Assembly (NCBI GenBank): GCA_949592205.1
Contig: CATIUR010000003.1
Coordinates: forward strand, 80,132,501 to 80,196,500
DNA length: 64,000 bases
Direction: 5' to 3'
From: Helichrysum umbraculigerum
Lineage: Eukaryota; Streptophyta; Magnoliopsida; Asterales; Asteraceae
Position 1 is the first letter of the stretch; each line of letters opens with the position of its first letter. Made by a program: the position numbers and the translations under genes. This document shows, one piece after another, positions 1 to 10,530 of this stretch. The notes under the pieces are model-generated. The model had not been told where the DNA came from and did no database searches. It saw only the letters and a list, made by a program, of their open reading frames with translations.

Positions 1-6
1 CTCAGG

Positions 7-19
7 TGGTATCAGAGCC
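7..19 (+). promoter_or_regulatory. Primer binding site (tRNA-iMet) of the oldest copia element
   Basis: TGGTATCAGAGCC matches the complement of the 3' end of plant initiator methionine tRNA, the usual primer of copia and many gypsy elements. The preceding bases end in CA at position 4, as an LTR would, so the 5' LTR lies just outside the window. This is the start of the internal region of the leftmost copia fragment. Confidence 0.8.
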
Positions 20-840
20 AAACACATCAAGTTAAACGTGATTAGAGCAAGAATCTTCAGAATTTGTTGTGATCAAGACGTATACAAGTTCGGTTTCTAT
101 TGTAGAAGAGATTCTAGCATCTTACAGAGATTATTCTTGAGATAAAATCATTTCTGAACCTTCAGGTGTGATTATCTTATGTTAATTCACAAAGATTATG
201 TTCTTTGTTTGATTTTGAGTACGAAATCCACCAAGTTTTCGTACGGATTGAATAAATTTGATATTTTTATCAAAATTGATTGTTGATACAACTTGGAAAT
301 AAAATTCCGAGTTGATTGATAGTCTTTTCAGCTGGATTGGTGAAGGATTTTGAAAGTTACGATTTTCGGAAAGTTAATTGCTACGGTAATCCGACACTTG
401 TCAAAATCACCGTTTTATCCGAATCTCTGAAAGGCGGCAAAGTTTGAAATTATCCGAATCTCAAACACTCGGATAAACAGTGATTTGACTTGATTGACTT
501 TCGAAGTAAGTGTTAAGACTCTCGGAGTAGTAGAATCGGATAAACAGCAGTTTGACTTGTTTGACTCTCGGAATGTTAGAATCGGAGAAACAGTAGTTTT
601 TGACTAGTCAACAATCGGATAATTTGTACCTTGACTAGTTTCGGACCATTGTTACTCTCGGACTGATTTTGTTTGACTCTCGGATACTTTGAACTGTTGG
701 AATACCTTGACTCTCAGAAAATTATAACTTTTGGATAATCTTGACTCTCGGATCAATCAGTACTTGTAGACTCGGTTCTATTAGTACATTCGGATCAATC
801 AATATTTCTTGACTTAGGATACTTTTGTATTTTGTACACA
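20..840 (+). repeat. Leader of the oldest copia element with diffuse repeats of a GACTCTCGGA motif
   Basis: This untranslated leader lies between the primer site and the gag remnant. From about 430 to 800 it repeats short direct motifs: GACTCTCGGA or near copies at about 515, 571, 651, 675, 711 and 745, and AATCGGATAAACAG-like pieces between them. No reading frame is visible. Degenerate direct repeats are common in sirevirus-like leaders, but I do not know a function for this one. Confidence 0.55.
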
Positions 841-1814
841 ATGGCTTTTTAACTATCAGGCGATTTTGAAGAGTGATCAAGAAACTGGAACAACTACTAA
901 GCCTCCAAAGTTTTTATGTCAAAATGATTATGATGATTAGAGGTTTCGGTTTGAATCATTCATTCAATTATTTGATCCTGATTTGATGATCCCTATCACT
1001 GAGCAGTATATTCATCCACGTGTTGAAGGAATTTATAGGGACACTAATTCTCCTCCTAAATCAATTAAGATGATGACTGCTGATGAACGAAAATAACATG
1101 ATCGTGATAAGAAGGCAAAATCAGTTATCTCACTGAGTCTTCCAAGTGATGTATTGACTGGTTGGAAAGATTTGACCACTGCTTACGAATTATATAAAGC
1201 ATGGAGAAACGGTTTGGAGGTAATGCTAAGTTAAAAAAGAGCAAGAAAGACTTGTTGAAAAAGCAATGGGATGTTTTTACATGTCTGCCTAATGAAACTT
1301 TCAATGAGTTGATCATTCGATATTCTCAATTTTGATAAGCTCTTTGAAACAAAGAGGAATGGTTTTGGAACGTCTAGAAATTAATGAGAAACTGATTGAA
1401 TCCTTACCTTCACGGTTTGAAGTCAAAGTTTATATTCTGCAAGAAGATGATTCACTTGGAGAATATGAACTTGAGGATTTGATAAACAAACTTCAGGTTT
1501 ATGATGCAGCTTTGACAAAGAAAGAAACTGGGAAGATGCAACAGTATGCTCAATATGGTTAAAAGACTTCTTCAAACATTACAACAGCTTTATTCTCAAG
1601 TCCTGAAACTTTCGGAAATGGTCAATTTAATGGAAATGTAGGATATTATTCAGGTTACACAGGATCCGAGAATGCTTCTACTCCACAGATTCCAGTTCAA
1701 ATTGTTTCTAAACAAACTGATGAACATGCTGCTGTTGTAACAGCTTTCTTGTCATCTTATGAAGCTTTTATCTCTGGGAAAGTAGGAAATGTTGATCTTA
1801 CTGAAGAAGACTAT
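841..1814 (+). pseudogene. Ty1/copia gag remnant, sirevirus-like
   Basis: This is a gag (UBN2-type capsid) remnant. It starts at ATG 841, has a stop three codons later, and carries several more stops and frame changes before an open stretch at 1332-1561. Recognisable pieces are the FLSSYEAF and TDEHAA blocks near 1720-1770, which closely match the gag of element A at 19500-19560, so the two belong to related but distinct families. The frame is cut at about 1814, where the CACTA transposon begins; the zinc knuckle and all of pol are missing from the window. It is dead and is the oldest layer of the nest. Confidence 0.8.
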
Positions 1815-2300
1815 CACTACTACACAATCCACTATAGCCCACCCCTGATAGACCACGGAAATGGTGAAAATCACTTCAAACCCGTGATCCGTTTGCAAAA
1901 CGTCGTGCGTTTTTACTTTTCTTTCCACTGACCACGGCTCAAAGATTTAGCGGGACACAGAACTATACTCAAAGCCGTGGTCAAAATCCCTGAATATACA
2001 AACCACGGTTACATTCGATGAGGGGTGGTCTATGTTTTTTATTAGGACCACGGTTCCTGACTACAAATCAAAGTTAACTTAATCGGACTACGGCTTTTAA
2101 ATTCAAACCGTGGTTCTTTTGAAACGAACTCATGACCCAATTGTATTGTAAAATGTATTTCCATATGGGCCGTGGGCTGTGGCCTTTAGGCCAAGATGTA
2201 AGTTGTTTGGATCAATACGTCCGTACCGTATATTGAATTAATTTTCTAATACAACCGCGTGTCGATTGTATGAACCGTGGTCCGTTTGGATGTAGCCATG
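1815..2300. repeat. CACTA 5' terminus and subterminal repeats
   Basis: The terminal bases CACTACTACACAATCC are followed by an array of the 8-mer GACCACGG and its inverse CCGTGGTC or close variants, at about 1851, 1930, 1975, 2002, 2043, 2107 and 2275. In En/Spm, subterminal repeats of this kind are bound by the element's TnpA protein and are needed for excision. More copies lie farther inside, near 3224, 4191, 4260 and 4281, the last ones just ahead of the transposase gene. Confidence 0.75.
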
Positions 2301-2404
2301 TAGGTGACCTTTAATTATTTTTTGATCTTGGATAGTTTGAACGTTGATTTAATTTGGAAATCAACGGGTGAAATTTATTGCAAATTTATTCTCAATTTCT
2401 CATT

Positions 2405-2412
2405 CTATATAA
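2405..2412 (+). promoter_or_regulatory. Probable TATA box of the coiled-coil gene
   Basis: TCTATATAAC lies about 85 bp upstream of the ATG at 2493, a normal plant core-promoter distance. It suggests this CACTA passenger gene has its own promoter rather than being read through from the transposon end. Confidence 0.4.
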
Positions 2413-2492
2413 CTCGAAGATCTTTTCTTATATTTACAAAATTTACACTGGTACCATATATATCTCTTTTTCTAAACACAAAAAGAAAAAAA

Positions 2493-2837
2493 ATGACAAC
2501 TGAAGTTGAGCAATATGTGCTGGGCAAGAAATTTGACCTACTGATCAAGATTGACAAAAACATTCACGAGTCGCTTGAAGAAACTCTCAAGAACTTGAAT
2601 GAAGCAACCCGGAAGATCAATACATGGATCAAAGAACTAAAAGCTAAACGTGATGAATTTAATTGTGAACTGTCCAAACTTGAGATCGAATTTCTTGAAA
2701 AATGTGAAGATCATGATCTTGAATTCTACACAGGCCAGAAAGTATCGATCCAGTGTCTGAAATCATGTTTCGAAGATCATGATAAAATTCATAAGGCTTG
2801 GAAAGAGATTATGCTAAAAGGAGACGATGAAAATTAA
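2493..2837 (+). CDS. Small coiled-coil protein carried by the CACTA element, unknown function
   Basis: This is an intact frame of 114 residues starting at an ATG preceded by an A-rich stretch. The frame is open further upstream, but only from a non-ATG codon, so 2493 is the better start. The protein is charged and almost entirely helical in character. Residues about 25-75 show heptad-like Leu/Ile spacing (SLEETLKNLNEA, then KELKAKRDEF and LSKLEIEFLEK), and it ends in an acidic GDDEN. There is no signal peptide or membrane segment. I do not recognise the family. It lies on the transposase strand between the 5' subterminal repeats and the GRF gene, so it is an accessory gene of the transposon or a captured host fragment. 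That the frame survived without a break while neighbours decayed is notable, though short frames can survive by chance. Confidence 0.55.
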   Translation: MTTEVEQYVLGKKFDLLIKIDKNIHESLEETLKNLNEATRKINTWIKELKAKRDEFNCELSKLEIEFLEKCEDHDLEFYTGQKVSIQCLKSCFEDHDKIHKAWKEIMLKGDDEN

Positions 2838-2968
2838 TTTTGTACCTTCGAATTTGATTCGTTAGTTTGTTTGAATTTGATTTGCAATATGAATTTAATT
2901 GATAGCTTCCCGTTTCGTATTCGTATTTGTTTATTTCTTAATTAATTTGTATTAGTTCGATATATCTC

Positions 2969-2970
<2 letters not shown>

Positions 2971-2998
<28 letters not shown>
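2971..2998. repeat. (AC)n microsatellite
   Basis: An uninterrupted AC dinucleotide run of 14 units lies in the spacer between the two CACTA passenger genes. The surrounding 2838-3255 is AT-rich and I see no gene in it. Confidence 0.95.
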
Positions 2999-3001
<3 letters not shown>

Positions 3002-3255
3002 ACGTTATTTACTTTTTACTTTTATATCTATTATTATTATTATTATCGAAAATTGTGATGTGATTTTGTTTCCATACTTAATTACTAGCTCTTATATTTT
3101 TTTAATTTGTGTTAAATTAAACATTTAAACTAGTAAAATATAATATAAGTAAAGAAATATATGGTTCAACGTCTTAGAAGTTAAAACTAATTAAAGGCAC
3201 GTGGTTTCTATCAAACTATCTGATCCGTGGTCACGGTTGGTCCTTTTGAAAGATC

Positions 3256-3264
3256 TATATATAA
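3256..3264 (+). promoter_or_regulatory. Probable TATA box of the GRF zinc-finger gene
   Basis: TATATATAA lies about 60 bp before the ATG at 3316, consistent with a separate core promoter. A CCGTGGTC-type subterminal motif sits just upstream, near 3224. Confidence 0.4.
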
Positions 3265-3315
3265 TGCCCAATTAATATTAAAATCCTAAAATATCACAGA
3301 CATTTTATCATTTTT

Positions 3316-3724
3316 ATGACAATGGCAAACGGTAATACCTCGAGTTCTTCAACCGGGGTATCAAGAAATAGAACAAATTCGGCATGGGAAAGATTTGATA
3401 AACCGAGTTTGTGTATTGTGCGAGTATGGAGATGTGAGTGGTTTGTGGACATCTTGGACTGAAAGCAACCCTTGTCGAAGATTCATAGGCTGCCCAAACT
3501 ACAAGGGACAAAAGAAGTGTGGTTTTTTTCATTGGTGGGATCCTGATCCGAATATCGATCTGTACAAAACAGAACTTGTGGAACTGAAGAATGAAGGTAT
3601 GGAATATCGTCAGTTGATGTTGAAATTGGAAGAAGAAGTCAAGATGCTAAATTCAAGAAATCATGTTTACATTTGTTTCATATGTGTGCTTATCGGAATG
3701 ATTGTAATGTTTCTTTTGAAGTAA
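3316..3724 (+). pseudogene. GRF-type zinc finger protein with coiled coil and C-terminal membrane anchor, one frameshift
   Basis: Translation from ATG 3316 (or 3322) gives a Ser/Thr/Asn-rich lead ending in KPSLC. A single-base shift near 3415 then moves into the frame that runs to 3724. That frame holds a zf-GRF module (CEYGD, TSWTESNP, RRFIGCPNYK, CGFFHWWD; about 3420-3540), a short coiled coil (3560-3660) and a hydrophobic C-terminal helix (VYICFICVLIGMIVMFLL). Known GRF fingers bind single-stranded nucleic acid and carry Asn-Pro-Gly-Arg-Arg-Phe; here the Gly is Cys (NPCRRF). Small proteins of this layout are common in plant genomes and I believe often transposon-linked. The frameshift and the altered GRF motif suggest decay. 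Confidence 0.7.
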
Positions 3725-4399
3725 TTATATTGTAAGGTTAAAGTGTTGTTCGGATAAACTATTCGTGTTTCGGGTAGTTCGGGTCGGATTATTCAAGTAG
3801 ACAAAACGATTTAATTAGGTGTTCCAATGATTTAATTAATTAAATAAAAAGAGAAGGGGCGTTTGATTTTTTAGGGTTATTAATTTAATTAGGTAAAAAA
3901 GAAAAGGTAAATTACTTCGAATTGTTCTTAATGATTTTGGGGCTGGCATCTCAAAGGTGTTCAAAAGACAAAATAAAAGGTCTCCAAAAGGAAGGCTGGC
4001 ATCTCTAACAGGGTCAATCAGTCTAGCCATCGGTAAAACAATAAGTTCCACGGTCCGAAAAATGGTTTAGGGTAAAAAAATTCATATTAAAAAAAGAAAT
4101 GATTTATGGTTTTGACTTTAGAGTTTAAGGTACTCCTAAAACCATACATATAGCAATGTGCCAATGTAGGAGATTGAATGTTAATTACGTGACCACGGTC
4201 CGAAATTAACCGTGCTCCGAAAGTTTTTGGGGGCAATTGAAAATTTTCAATGGAATATTGACCACAGTCTAATGAAAGAAACCGTGGTCAAATTTTCTTC
4301 TTGATATTAATTAGATGGTCAAAATTAAACTTCATCAGCAACACTCACCTACCAAAAACCATCTCGATCGGATCATCTTCCAATCAACATTTATTTCAG
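3725..4399. other. CACTA internal spacer and presumed transposase promoter/5' UTR
   Basis: There is no credible reading frame here. The stretch 4190-4300 contains GACCACGG/CCGTGGTC copies like those of the element's terminus. Bases up to 4399 would be the first, untranslated exon of the transposase gene, ending in TTTCAG before a GTATAAAT donor. Confidence 0.4.
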
Positions 4400-4610
4400 G
4401 TATAAATCCTTAATCAACAGTTATTATAGCATGTGTTAGCCAAAACTTTAATTTAATGATTTCATCTACATTTAATTTAGATCATCATATACAGAATAAT
4501 TGCATATATGAATAAATAAAGGCGCGCGTTGCCGACCCTTCTCATGAATTTTTTTAACATATATATAAATAGTATTTAATAATTTTTCAATTTTTTTCTT
4601 CTTCTTTTAG
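4400..4610 (+). other. Predicted 5'-UTR intron of the CACTA transposase gene
   Basis: A good donor (CAG|GTATAAAT at 4399/4400) pairs with an acceptor that ends a long pyrimidine tract (TTCTTCTTCTTTTAG at 4610), directly followed by the ATG at 4611. The intron would be 211 nt and A/T-rich, as plant introns are. This is inferred from splice signals only. Confidence 0.45.
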
Positions 4611-5935
4611 ATGGATCGTAATATGTGGATGTACAGTATACCTCGTGTTAGCGTTGAGTTTCTTACCAATGGGATTCATTTCATGAGAGTTGCCGAGGAA
4701 CACCGAAAGATAATAAATGAAAAAGATATTTGGTGTCCTTGTGTAGTGTGTAAAAACAATCAGCGCTATACTAATTCTGAAGTGATTAAAGAACATCTTC
4801 TTAGGCATGGCTTTGTTCCGAATTATTTAACTTAGATTAATCATGGTGAAAGAGTTCTAGGGGTTGATGATGTGTTTGTATGTGATGATCATCACAAGCA
4901 GGTCGATGATGAAGATGTTATTGAACAAATGTTACATGACATGGAGGATGACATTCAGGTGAATAACGTTGACAAATTTCAACAATTATTTGCTGAGTCT
5001 GAAAAACCGTTGTATGATGGGTGTATTAAATATACGAAACTTTCTGCCGTGTTAAAGTTGTTTAATATAAAATCAAACAATAGTTGGAGTGATACAAGTT
5101 TTACCATTTTGTTGGAGATTTTGCATGACATGCTCCAGGAAGATAATGAGTTACCGGTTAACATTTATCAAGCGAAAAAACTAATGTGTCCAATGGGATT
5201 GAAAGTAGAAAGAATACTTGCATGTCCAAATGATTGCATGTTGTATCGGAACGAGTTTAAAGACCTACAAGCGTGTACTACATGTGGTACGTCGAGATAT
5301 AAACGGAGAGATACATATGATGATGAGGAAGAAAATGATGAACTCGAGGGTAAAACCCCTCCCGCGGCTAAAGTATTGTGGTATTTTCCTGACATACCAA
5401 GACTTAAACGATTATTTGCAAACCCCCATGATGAAAAATTGTTACGTTGGCATGCCAAAGAACGTAAGCAGGATGGTAAATTAAGACATGTAGCCGATTC
5501 TCCACAAAGGCAGAATATCAATTCCACATACCCTGAATTTGGACGGGAGATTAGAAACATACGATTTGGTTTAAGTTATGACGGATTTAATCCTTTCGGT
5601 AGTATGAGTAGTCATTACAGCATGTGGCCCGTTCTCTTATGCGTCTACAACTTGCCACCTTGGTTATGCATGAAAAGGAAGTACATAATGATGTCACTGT
5701 TGATACAGGGACCAAAACAACCTGGTAACGATATTGATGTTTATTTGGCTCCATTAATTGATGACCTTAAAACATTGTGGAGTGACGGTGTCGAAGTCTA
5801 TGATGCGTATAAGCGTGAGGTTTTCAAGATGCGAGCCATGATTTACTGCACTATAAGTGATTTTCCAGCCTACGGTATTTTGTCTGGGTACGGTACGAAA
5901 GGACCAAAAGCTTGTCCTGTTTGTAAAGAGGATAC
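4611..5935 (+). pseudogene. CACTA tnp2-type transposase, N-terminal part
   Basis: This is the transposase of the CACTA element, a nuclear DDE-type enzyme that cuts the element ends. Residues 1-75 form the transposase-associated domain (KDIWCPCVVCKN zinc-like cysteines, then HLLRHGF). The tnp2 domain follows from about 4960, with blocks HDMLQEDNELP, CPNDCMLYRNEF, CTTCGTSRYK, SDFPAYGILSGY and ACPVCKEDT. There is one in-frame TAG at 4833-4835 where the family has Trp, consistent with a G-to-A change. After it the same frame is open to 5935. Element A begins at 5936; with the 5-bp target duplication removed, the frame runs on without a gap at 37836. The gene is dead. Confidence 0.88.
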
Positions 5936-6427
5936 TGTTGATACATCTATGTGTGTCTGTCAGTTGGTCTCAGTCTGTAATTGTGTCGATATTGTAATTA
6001 CGTAGTGCATAGAATTAGATTTTAGTTAATTACAATTTCTGTGATCCATGAGACACAAGAATTGTGTCGCAGAAGCATTATATGCTACACAAGCATTGTG
6101 TCACAGAAGCATTCTATGCCACACAAGGCTTGTGTCGCAGAATGTCTGGATCAGACTATAAATAGAGCTCTACATCTTCTGCTTTAGTCACCACTACACA
6201 CACACATAACACTACGAAAAACATAGAAGAAAAACTCTATTTTGTGTTATTTAGATCTTTGTGTGTCTTGATCAAGTGTTTGTATTCTTACTAGTTGCTT
6301 ATATATAATCTTACACTTTGTGTTTTGGTCATTTACTTGTGAACATCTAGCATATCTTGTTGTGTTTAGTTTCCGCATTTACATACAAGTTCAAGCTACT
6401 CGATTTGGTCCGTATATGGAACCAACA
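5936..6427 (+). repeat. 5' LTR of element A
   Basis: The LTR begins TGTTGATACATC and ends GGAACCAACA. U3 contains three 23-bp inverted repeats spaced exactly 34 bp apart, then TATAAATA at 6157. Compared with the 3' LTR, most substitutions fall within these inverted repeats, where this copy has lost several arm bases. Confidence 0.92.
6049..6164 (+). promoter_or_regulatory. LTR promoter of element A: three 34-bp-phased palindromes and TATA box
   Basis: Inverted repeats with arms TGCGACACAA / TTGTGTCGCA and a 3-bp centre start at 6049, 6083 and 6117, and TATAAATA is at 6157-6164. The 3' LTR has the same layout (37455, 37489, 37523; TATA 37563), with the middle palindrome perfect. The fixed spacing and the place next to the TATA box suggest binding sites for a dimeric factor. 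This is inference; the repeats and spacing are seen directly. Confidence 0.7.
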
Positions 6428-6429
6428 AT

Positions 6430-6442
6430 TGGTATCAGAGCC
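6430..6442 (+). promoter_or_regulatory. Primer binding site (tRNA-iMet) of element A
   Basis: TGGTATCAGAGCC, two bases after the LTR end, is complementary to the 3' end of initiator methionine tRNA and primes minus-strand synthesis. Confidence 0.9.
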
Positions 6443-7014
6443 ACATACTTTTGAGTTGTGGTTTCGAGTTAGTTTTTGCTAGATTTTAGTCTAAAAATAT
6501 TATTTTCACATTTTATGTTCTTGGTGTTCTTGGTTCAAAAAGTTGTTTTTAATCATATTTTGGTGGTTAATCTTCAAAGATTTGTGTTAGTCAAACATTG
6601 GAAGTTGTTTAGTCAAAAGTAGGTGTTTATTTGTTTAATCTAGTGGGTTTAAGATCTGGTTAATAATCTTGGCGTGGTTTTTTAATTGTGTGTTGAAAGT
6701 TGAAATTTTTGTGGGCTCAAGTCTGTCTGCATGTGCGCTTTTGCGACACAAGCTTTGTGTCGTAGTCACTGTTCATACGACACAACCATACGACATTAAC
6801 TTGTCTGCGACATATCATGCGACATAACGTGCGACACACTGTGCGACGTAAGCCTACGACACAATTATTTCGACCTTGACTGGTCTGCGATACACGTTGC
6901 GACATAACCTACAACATAACGGTTGTGTCGCATTTTTGTCTTCTGTCAGATTAAGTTCTGCGACACAACAGTTGTGTCGTATTGACTTTCTGCGACACAA
7001 CACAGTGTCGCATT
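6443..7014 (+). other. Leader of element A rich in TGTCG/CGACA palindromes
   Basis: This non-coding stretch lies between primer site and gag. From 6737 to 7010 it carries at least a dozen copies of CGACACAA, CGACATAA or their inverse TTGTGTCG, many as close inverted pairs, the same motif as in the U3 of this element. It is cut at 7014 by the solo LTR C (target site gcatt) and resumes at 18556. Confidence 0.7.
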
Positions 7015-7814
7015 TGTGACACCCGGTCAAAAATGACCCAAATTACCGTCGAAATTTAAACTTTAATTACAAAGTATTAAATAACCCAAAACGATTATTT
7101 AATAATCGCACGTACACAAATCTGGTAGAACGCAGAAACCCAAAATAAAATTTGGTGAAAAACATTTTTAAACAAAGTATTATTATTGAGGATAATAATT
7201 ACGCGCGCCGTTTGAAATTTAAATACATTCCAGATACAGAAAACTATCCGTCAATCTAAACAAAAACAAATATATATTTTTATACTTCGTTAAAAGTATT
7301 TTTATAAAAGACTTTGATTAAAAACGTATACGAAATAATATTTAGAAATTTTCCATTTTAAAATATTATACTACTTTACGATCGGGTACGCAAACACGGG
7401 TCGAATAATACCCACCTACCTCAATTATTGAGGCCGGTATACAACCGACCTCAATAATTCAAAACACACACACGCACACATTTTCACTCTTGATCTCTCT
7501 CTCGTTCCCCTCTCCCTCTCGGCTCAACTCTCTCTCGATCTCTATCATCACAACAACAACAACAAACATCAAACATCATAATCATCATCATCATCTTCTT
7601 CCTCTTGGTGCATCATCATCATCCGATCATCACCACCGTTCTCGCCCAAAAATCATTGTAAGGAACCACTTAATTTTTGTACTTAAATTTATATTACAAA
7701 CGTTTATAATAGCTTATATAACTATGTAGTAACATAATAACAAGTTGTTGGTTACGGAAATAGGATTTAAAACTAGCTTATATGATAATCGGTCGAACAG
7801 ACTCAAACCAGACA

Positions 7815-7970
7815 CCTGAATCCGGCGGATTCAAGGTGAATCCGGCGTATTCCTTCCCAGAAATAAGAACAGACCTGAAAAACACTTGAATCCGGCGTAT
7901 TGAGTTGAATCCGGCGGATTCCCTTAAAAAGTCATGAATCCGGCGTATTGGCTTAAATCCGGCGGATTCC
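7815..7970. repeat. Six copies of an AATCCGGCGGATT-type palindrome in solo LTR C
   Basis: Copies start near 7817, 7837, 7887, 7906, 7934 and 7953. Two versions alternate: one ends GGATT and forms an inverted repeat (AATCC-GGC-GGATT), the other ends GTATT and breaks the symmetry. They come as three pairs, about 19-20 bp apart within a pair. Confidence 0.8.
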
Positions 7971-8856
7971 CCCTCCTGACTATGATTAAATAATTAAAAC
8001 AATGTAAAATAGATCGGTCAATTATAAATGATCTAATAATAATAATAATAATATAAAACCTAATAGATCGGTTCTTTAAAACGTGTTAAAAACAAATAAT
8101 AATAAAATATAAAATAGCGCGGTTCTTTAAAGGCGCTCTATTTATATTTTCATTTATAAAACTTTGACTTTACTAAAATTGCTCTAAAACCCTTGGAGTA
8201 TAACATGAGATTCTCAAAACATAATTATATTTTTGGAATATTGTGACACCCTCAAATTTCGGTTTGCGGAAGCTGTCGGGTCGGGTGTCACTAAATCAAA
8301 TATCACCGCATAAGATACATAATGAACGACTCTAAATGAGACGTTTGAAAATAATTATACATTTCCCAAAATAGAACGTTTACAACGTTATGAGTTTAAT
8401 AATAATTTCCAAATACATAATTTGAAAATACTAAAGTAGATGCAGAGTTGTCCCAATTGTTGAAAATATGCGACTCGAACTAATAAGATCTTGTAGCGAT
8501 CCTAATCCTGCTGGGCAACCTGAGAACACATGCTAAAACAGGTCAGCTATAAAGCTGGTGAGTTCATAGGATGGTTAGTTGAAAACATAAAGTAATAAAA
8601 CAATTTATGTTTTGTAAAGTTGTTTCCAAAATCAGTGATTTTTGATATGTAATACGTTGAAGTTTGTAACGCCAATGTGTAAAGGTCTAATCTAGGTATT
8701 TCATACCTAACTAGTTTGAATTGTAAGTCTACCATTGAAATTGTTTGTCTAACTTAATGTTCAATTACCCCGATATGGTTGGTTGCATTGTTACAAGTTA
8801 CTTAGACTTGTTTGTCTTAAATTGATACAAGTTACAACGACTTGTTTGTTTGAAAA

Positions 8857-9018
8857 TGCTACAAGTACAACGACTTGTCTGATTGAAAATGATACAAGTA
8901 CAACGACTTGTCTGCTTGAAAATGATACAAGTACAACGACTTGTCTGATTGAAAATGATACAAGTACAACGACTTGTCTGCTTGAAAATGATACAAGTAC
9001 AACGACTTGTCTGATTGA
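8857..9018. repeat. 33-bp tandem repeat in LTR B, alternating two unit types
   Basis: About five units of 33 bp each contain the inverted pair ACAAGT / ACTTGT around ACAACG. Units alternate between CTGATTG and CTGCTTG, giving a 66-bp higher-order period. 33 is a multiple of three and the units lack stops in several frames, so long but meaningless frames appear on both strands. The same array is at 14897-15058 in the other LTR. Confidence 0.85.
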
Positions 9019-9470
9019 AGTTGTGCCCACTGCAATACCGTGGCATCGTTTTGTACCCACTTTACCGTGGTATCGTTTTGTGCCCGCTGCAATACCGCGG
9101 CATCGTTTCTGAAGTGCTCGAGAGCATAGTTGAAATGTAGAGCTAGTAGTACTACGACATACTAGCTATTGCAAATAAGTGTCGACCGTACAACGACGCG
9201 TCCGACTTGAATGATTGTGTTTGTATGATTGTATGTATACTAATATACATAAATATTATTGAAGTTAGCACCAAGTGCTCATGATAATATATAAACACGT
9301 AGATATATATATATATAGATACATATATTTGTCAAATGAGCAAACGTAAGTAACAATCGTGACACGCATGAAAATAATTGATTGTATCTAAATACGTATA
9401 AGCAAATATTTAGATATTAAGTAATACGTTGGTCCTAGGTATGAATACTCATCACCTAGTTGAATTGTAT

Positions 9471-9816
9471 TAGTATAAAGGATCTATACTAACATATGAT
9501 GCTATCGTATACTTCTAGCCTAAAGCCTAGCAAGTATATTTGGGTTCTGAATTGTATTGGCAATATTAGTTCCTAAAAGAGAAACTGATCCTGTAAATGT
9601 ATGTATGTCGTCTAGTGTAGGTAGAACTAACCAGTTCTAATGTATTTGATAATATTGTCCCGCGACAATATGGCCAATGAATAGTAATAACTATATCCAG
9701 TTATACCTAAGTAATTGTTTTCCAACAATCTGATAGTGTACGATTGTGACCTATCTAGGTTAGGTCTTGATATTGTTCCAAAACAATGTGTTGGGTGTAA
9801 TTCCTAAGTATTACAC
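9471..9816. repeat. Row of micro-inverted repeats with different stems in LTR B
   Basis: Inverted repeats with 6-8-bp arms and mostly 4-8-bp centres follow each other: TAGTATA/TATACTA (9471), TAGAACT/AGTTCTA (9622), ATATTGTC/GACAATAT (about 9652), ATAACT/AGTTAT (about 9688), ATTGTT/AACAAT (9713), GACCTA/TAGGTC (9749), ATTGTT/AACAAT (about 9772), GTGTAAT/ATTACAC (9795). Arms are mostly different while geometry and spacing stay alike. The copy in the other LTR is at about 15513-15858. Confidence 0.65.
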
Positions 9817-10280
9817 ATTTGTATTACATACAGTAATAAGATTGATTGTGAATTATAAAAGATTATTAATATAATTCGAAAACAGTTGTTGTGCATGTGT
9901 TTCACCCCAAAAACAGTAAAACAGTTGAAAGAGTGGGGCTATGAAACTCACCTGTGAATTGTTAGCGATACGATGATACGCGCGTCGTCCAAATGGTAAC
10001 CTTCTAGTGTCCTAAACACGTGAGGTTATATAAGTATGAGACAAATCAGTTTGTCTAAGCGAGTTGTTCATGTGTGCATTTGTTGCTGAAGTCTGGGAAT
10101 GGTGTACGGGGGTCCGGGGGCAGAGCCCCTGGCTGGGGTCGAGCTGCCAGGTCAGCTTGGAAAATTTTTATTTCTACTACTTTACTTTAAAGAAAACGTG
10201 TTCGGAATCCAAATTCGGGTAAAATCGAGTGGTAAAATTTGGTTGTCAATACTTAGTGAAAAACATAGGTTTTTAAGGTT

Positions 10281-10530
10281 CTGCGACGTCAGATGCGACG
10301 TCAGATGCGACGTCAGATGCGACGTCAGCTGCGACGTAGGGTCGTGCGTCGCTATGTGCGACGTCGCAATTTAATGCGACGTTGTGCGTTACGTCGCAAT
10401 GTGCGACGTTTAAGATTTACTGCGACGTAGGGTGTTACGTCGCATCATGCGACGTTGAGATGTTTTTGCGATGTTGGCTGCGACGTCGGCTGCGACGTCG
10501 CAGCACTGTTTTTGGTCTCTGCGACGTAGC
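10281..10530. repeat. TGCGACGT / ACGTCGCA palindrome array in U3 of LTR B
   Basis: About fifteen copies of TGCGACGT or its inverse lie in 250 bp, several fused into the full palindrome TGCGACGTCGCA. The first part is a 12-bp tandem unit (TGCGACGTCAGA) present once more here than in the other LTR (16323-16560). The core includes TGACGT/ACGTCA-like bZIP sites. On the minus strand the array lies about 250 bp upstream of the TATA candidate. Confidence 0.75.

Noticed and set aside
5168..5560. Antisense frame of 130 codons
   Set aside because: Shadow of the tnp2 transposase on the other strand; Ser/Leu-rich, no motif.
8857..9018. CRISPR-like array of regular 33-bp units
   Set aside because: Units are directly adjacent without unique spacers, the context is a plant LTR, and both LTRs carry the same array.
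8783..9112. Frames of 77-109 codons on both strands (also 14823-15152)
   Set aside because: They are products of the stop-free 33-bp tandem repeat in LTR B. Composition is low-complexity, frames overlap on both strands and there is no promoter or homologue.
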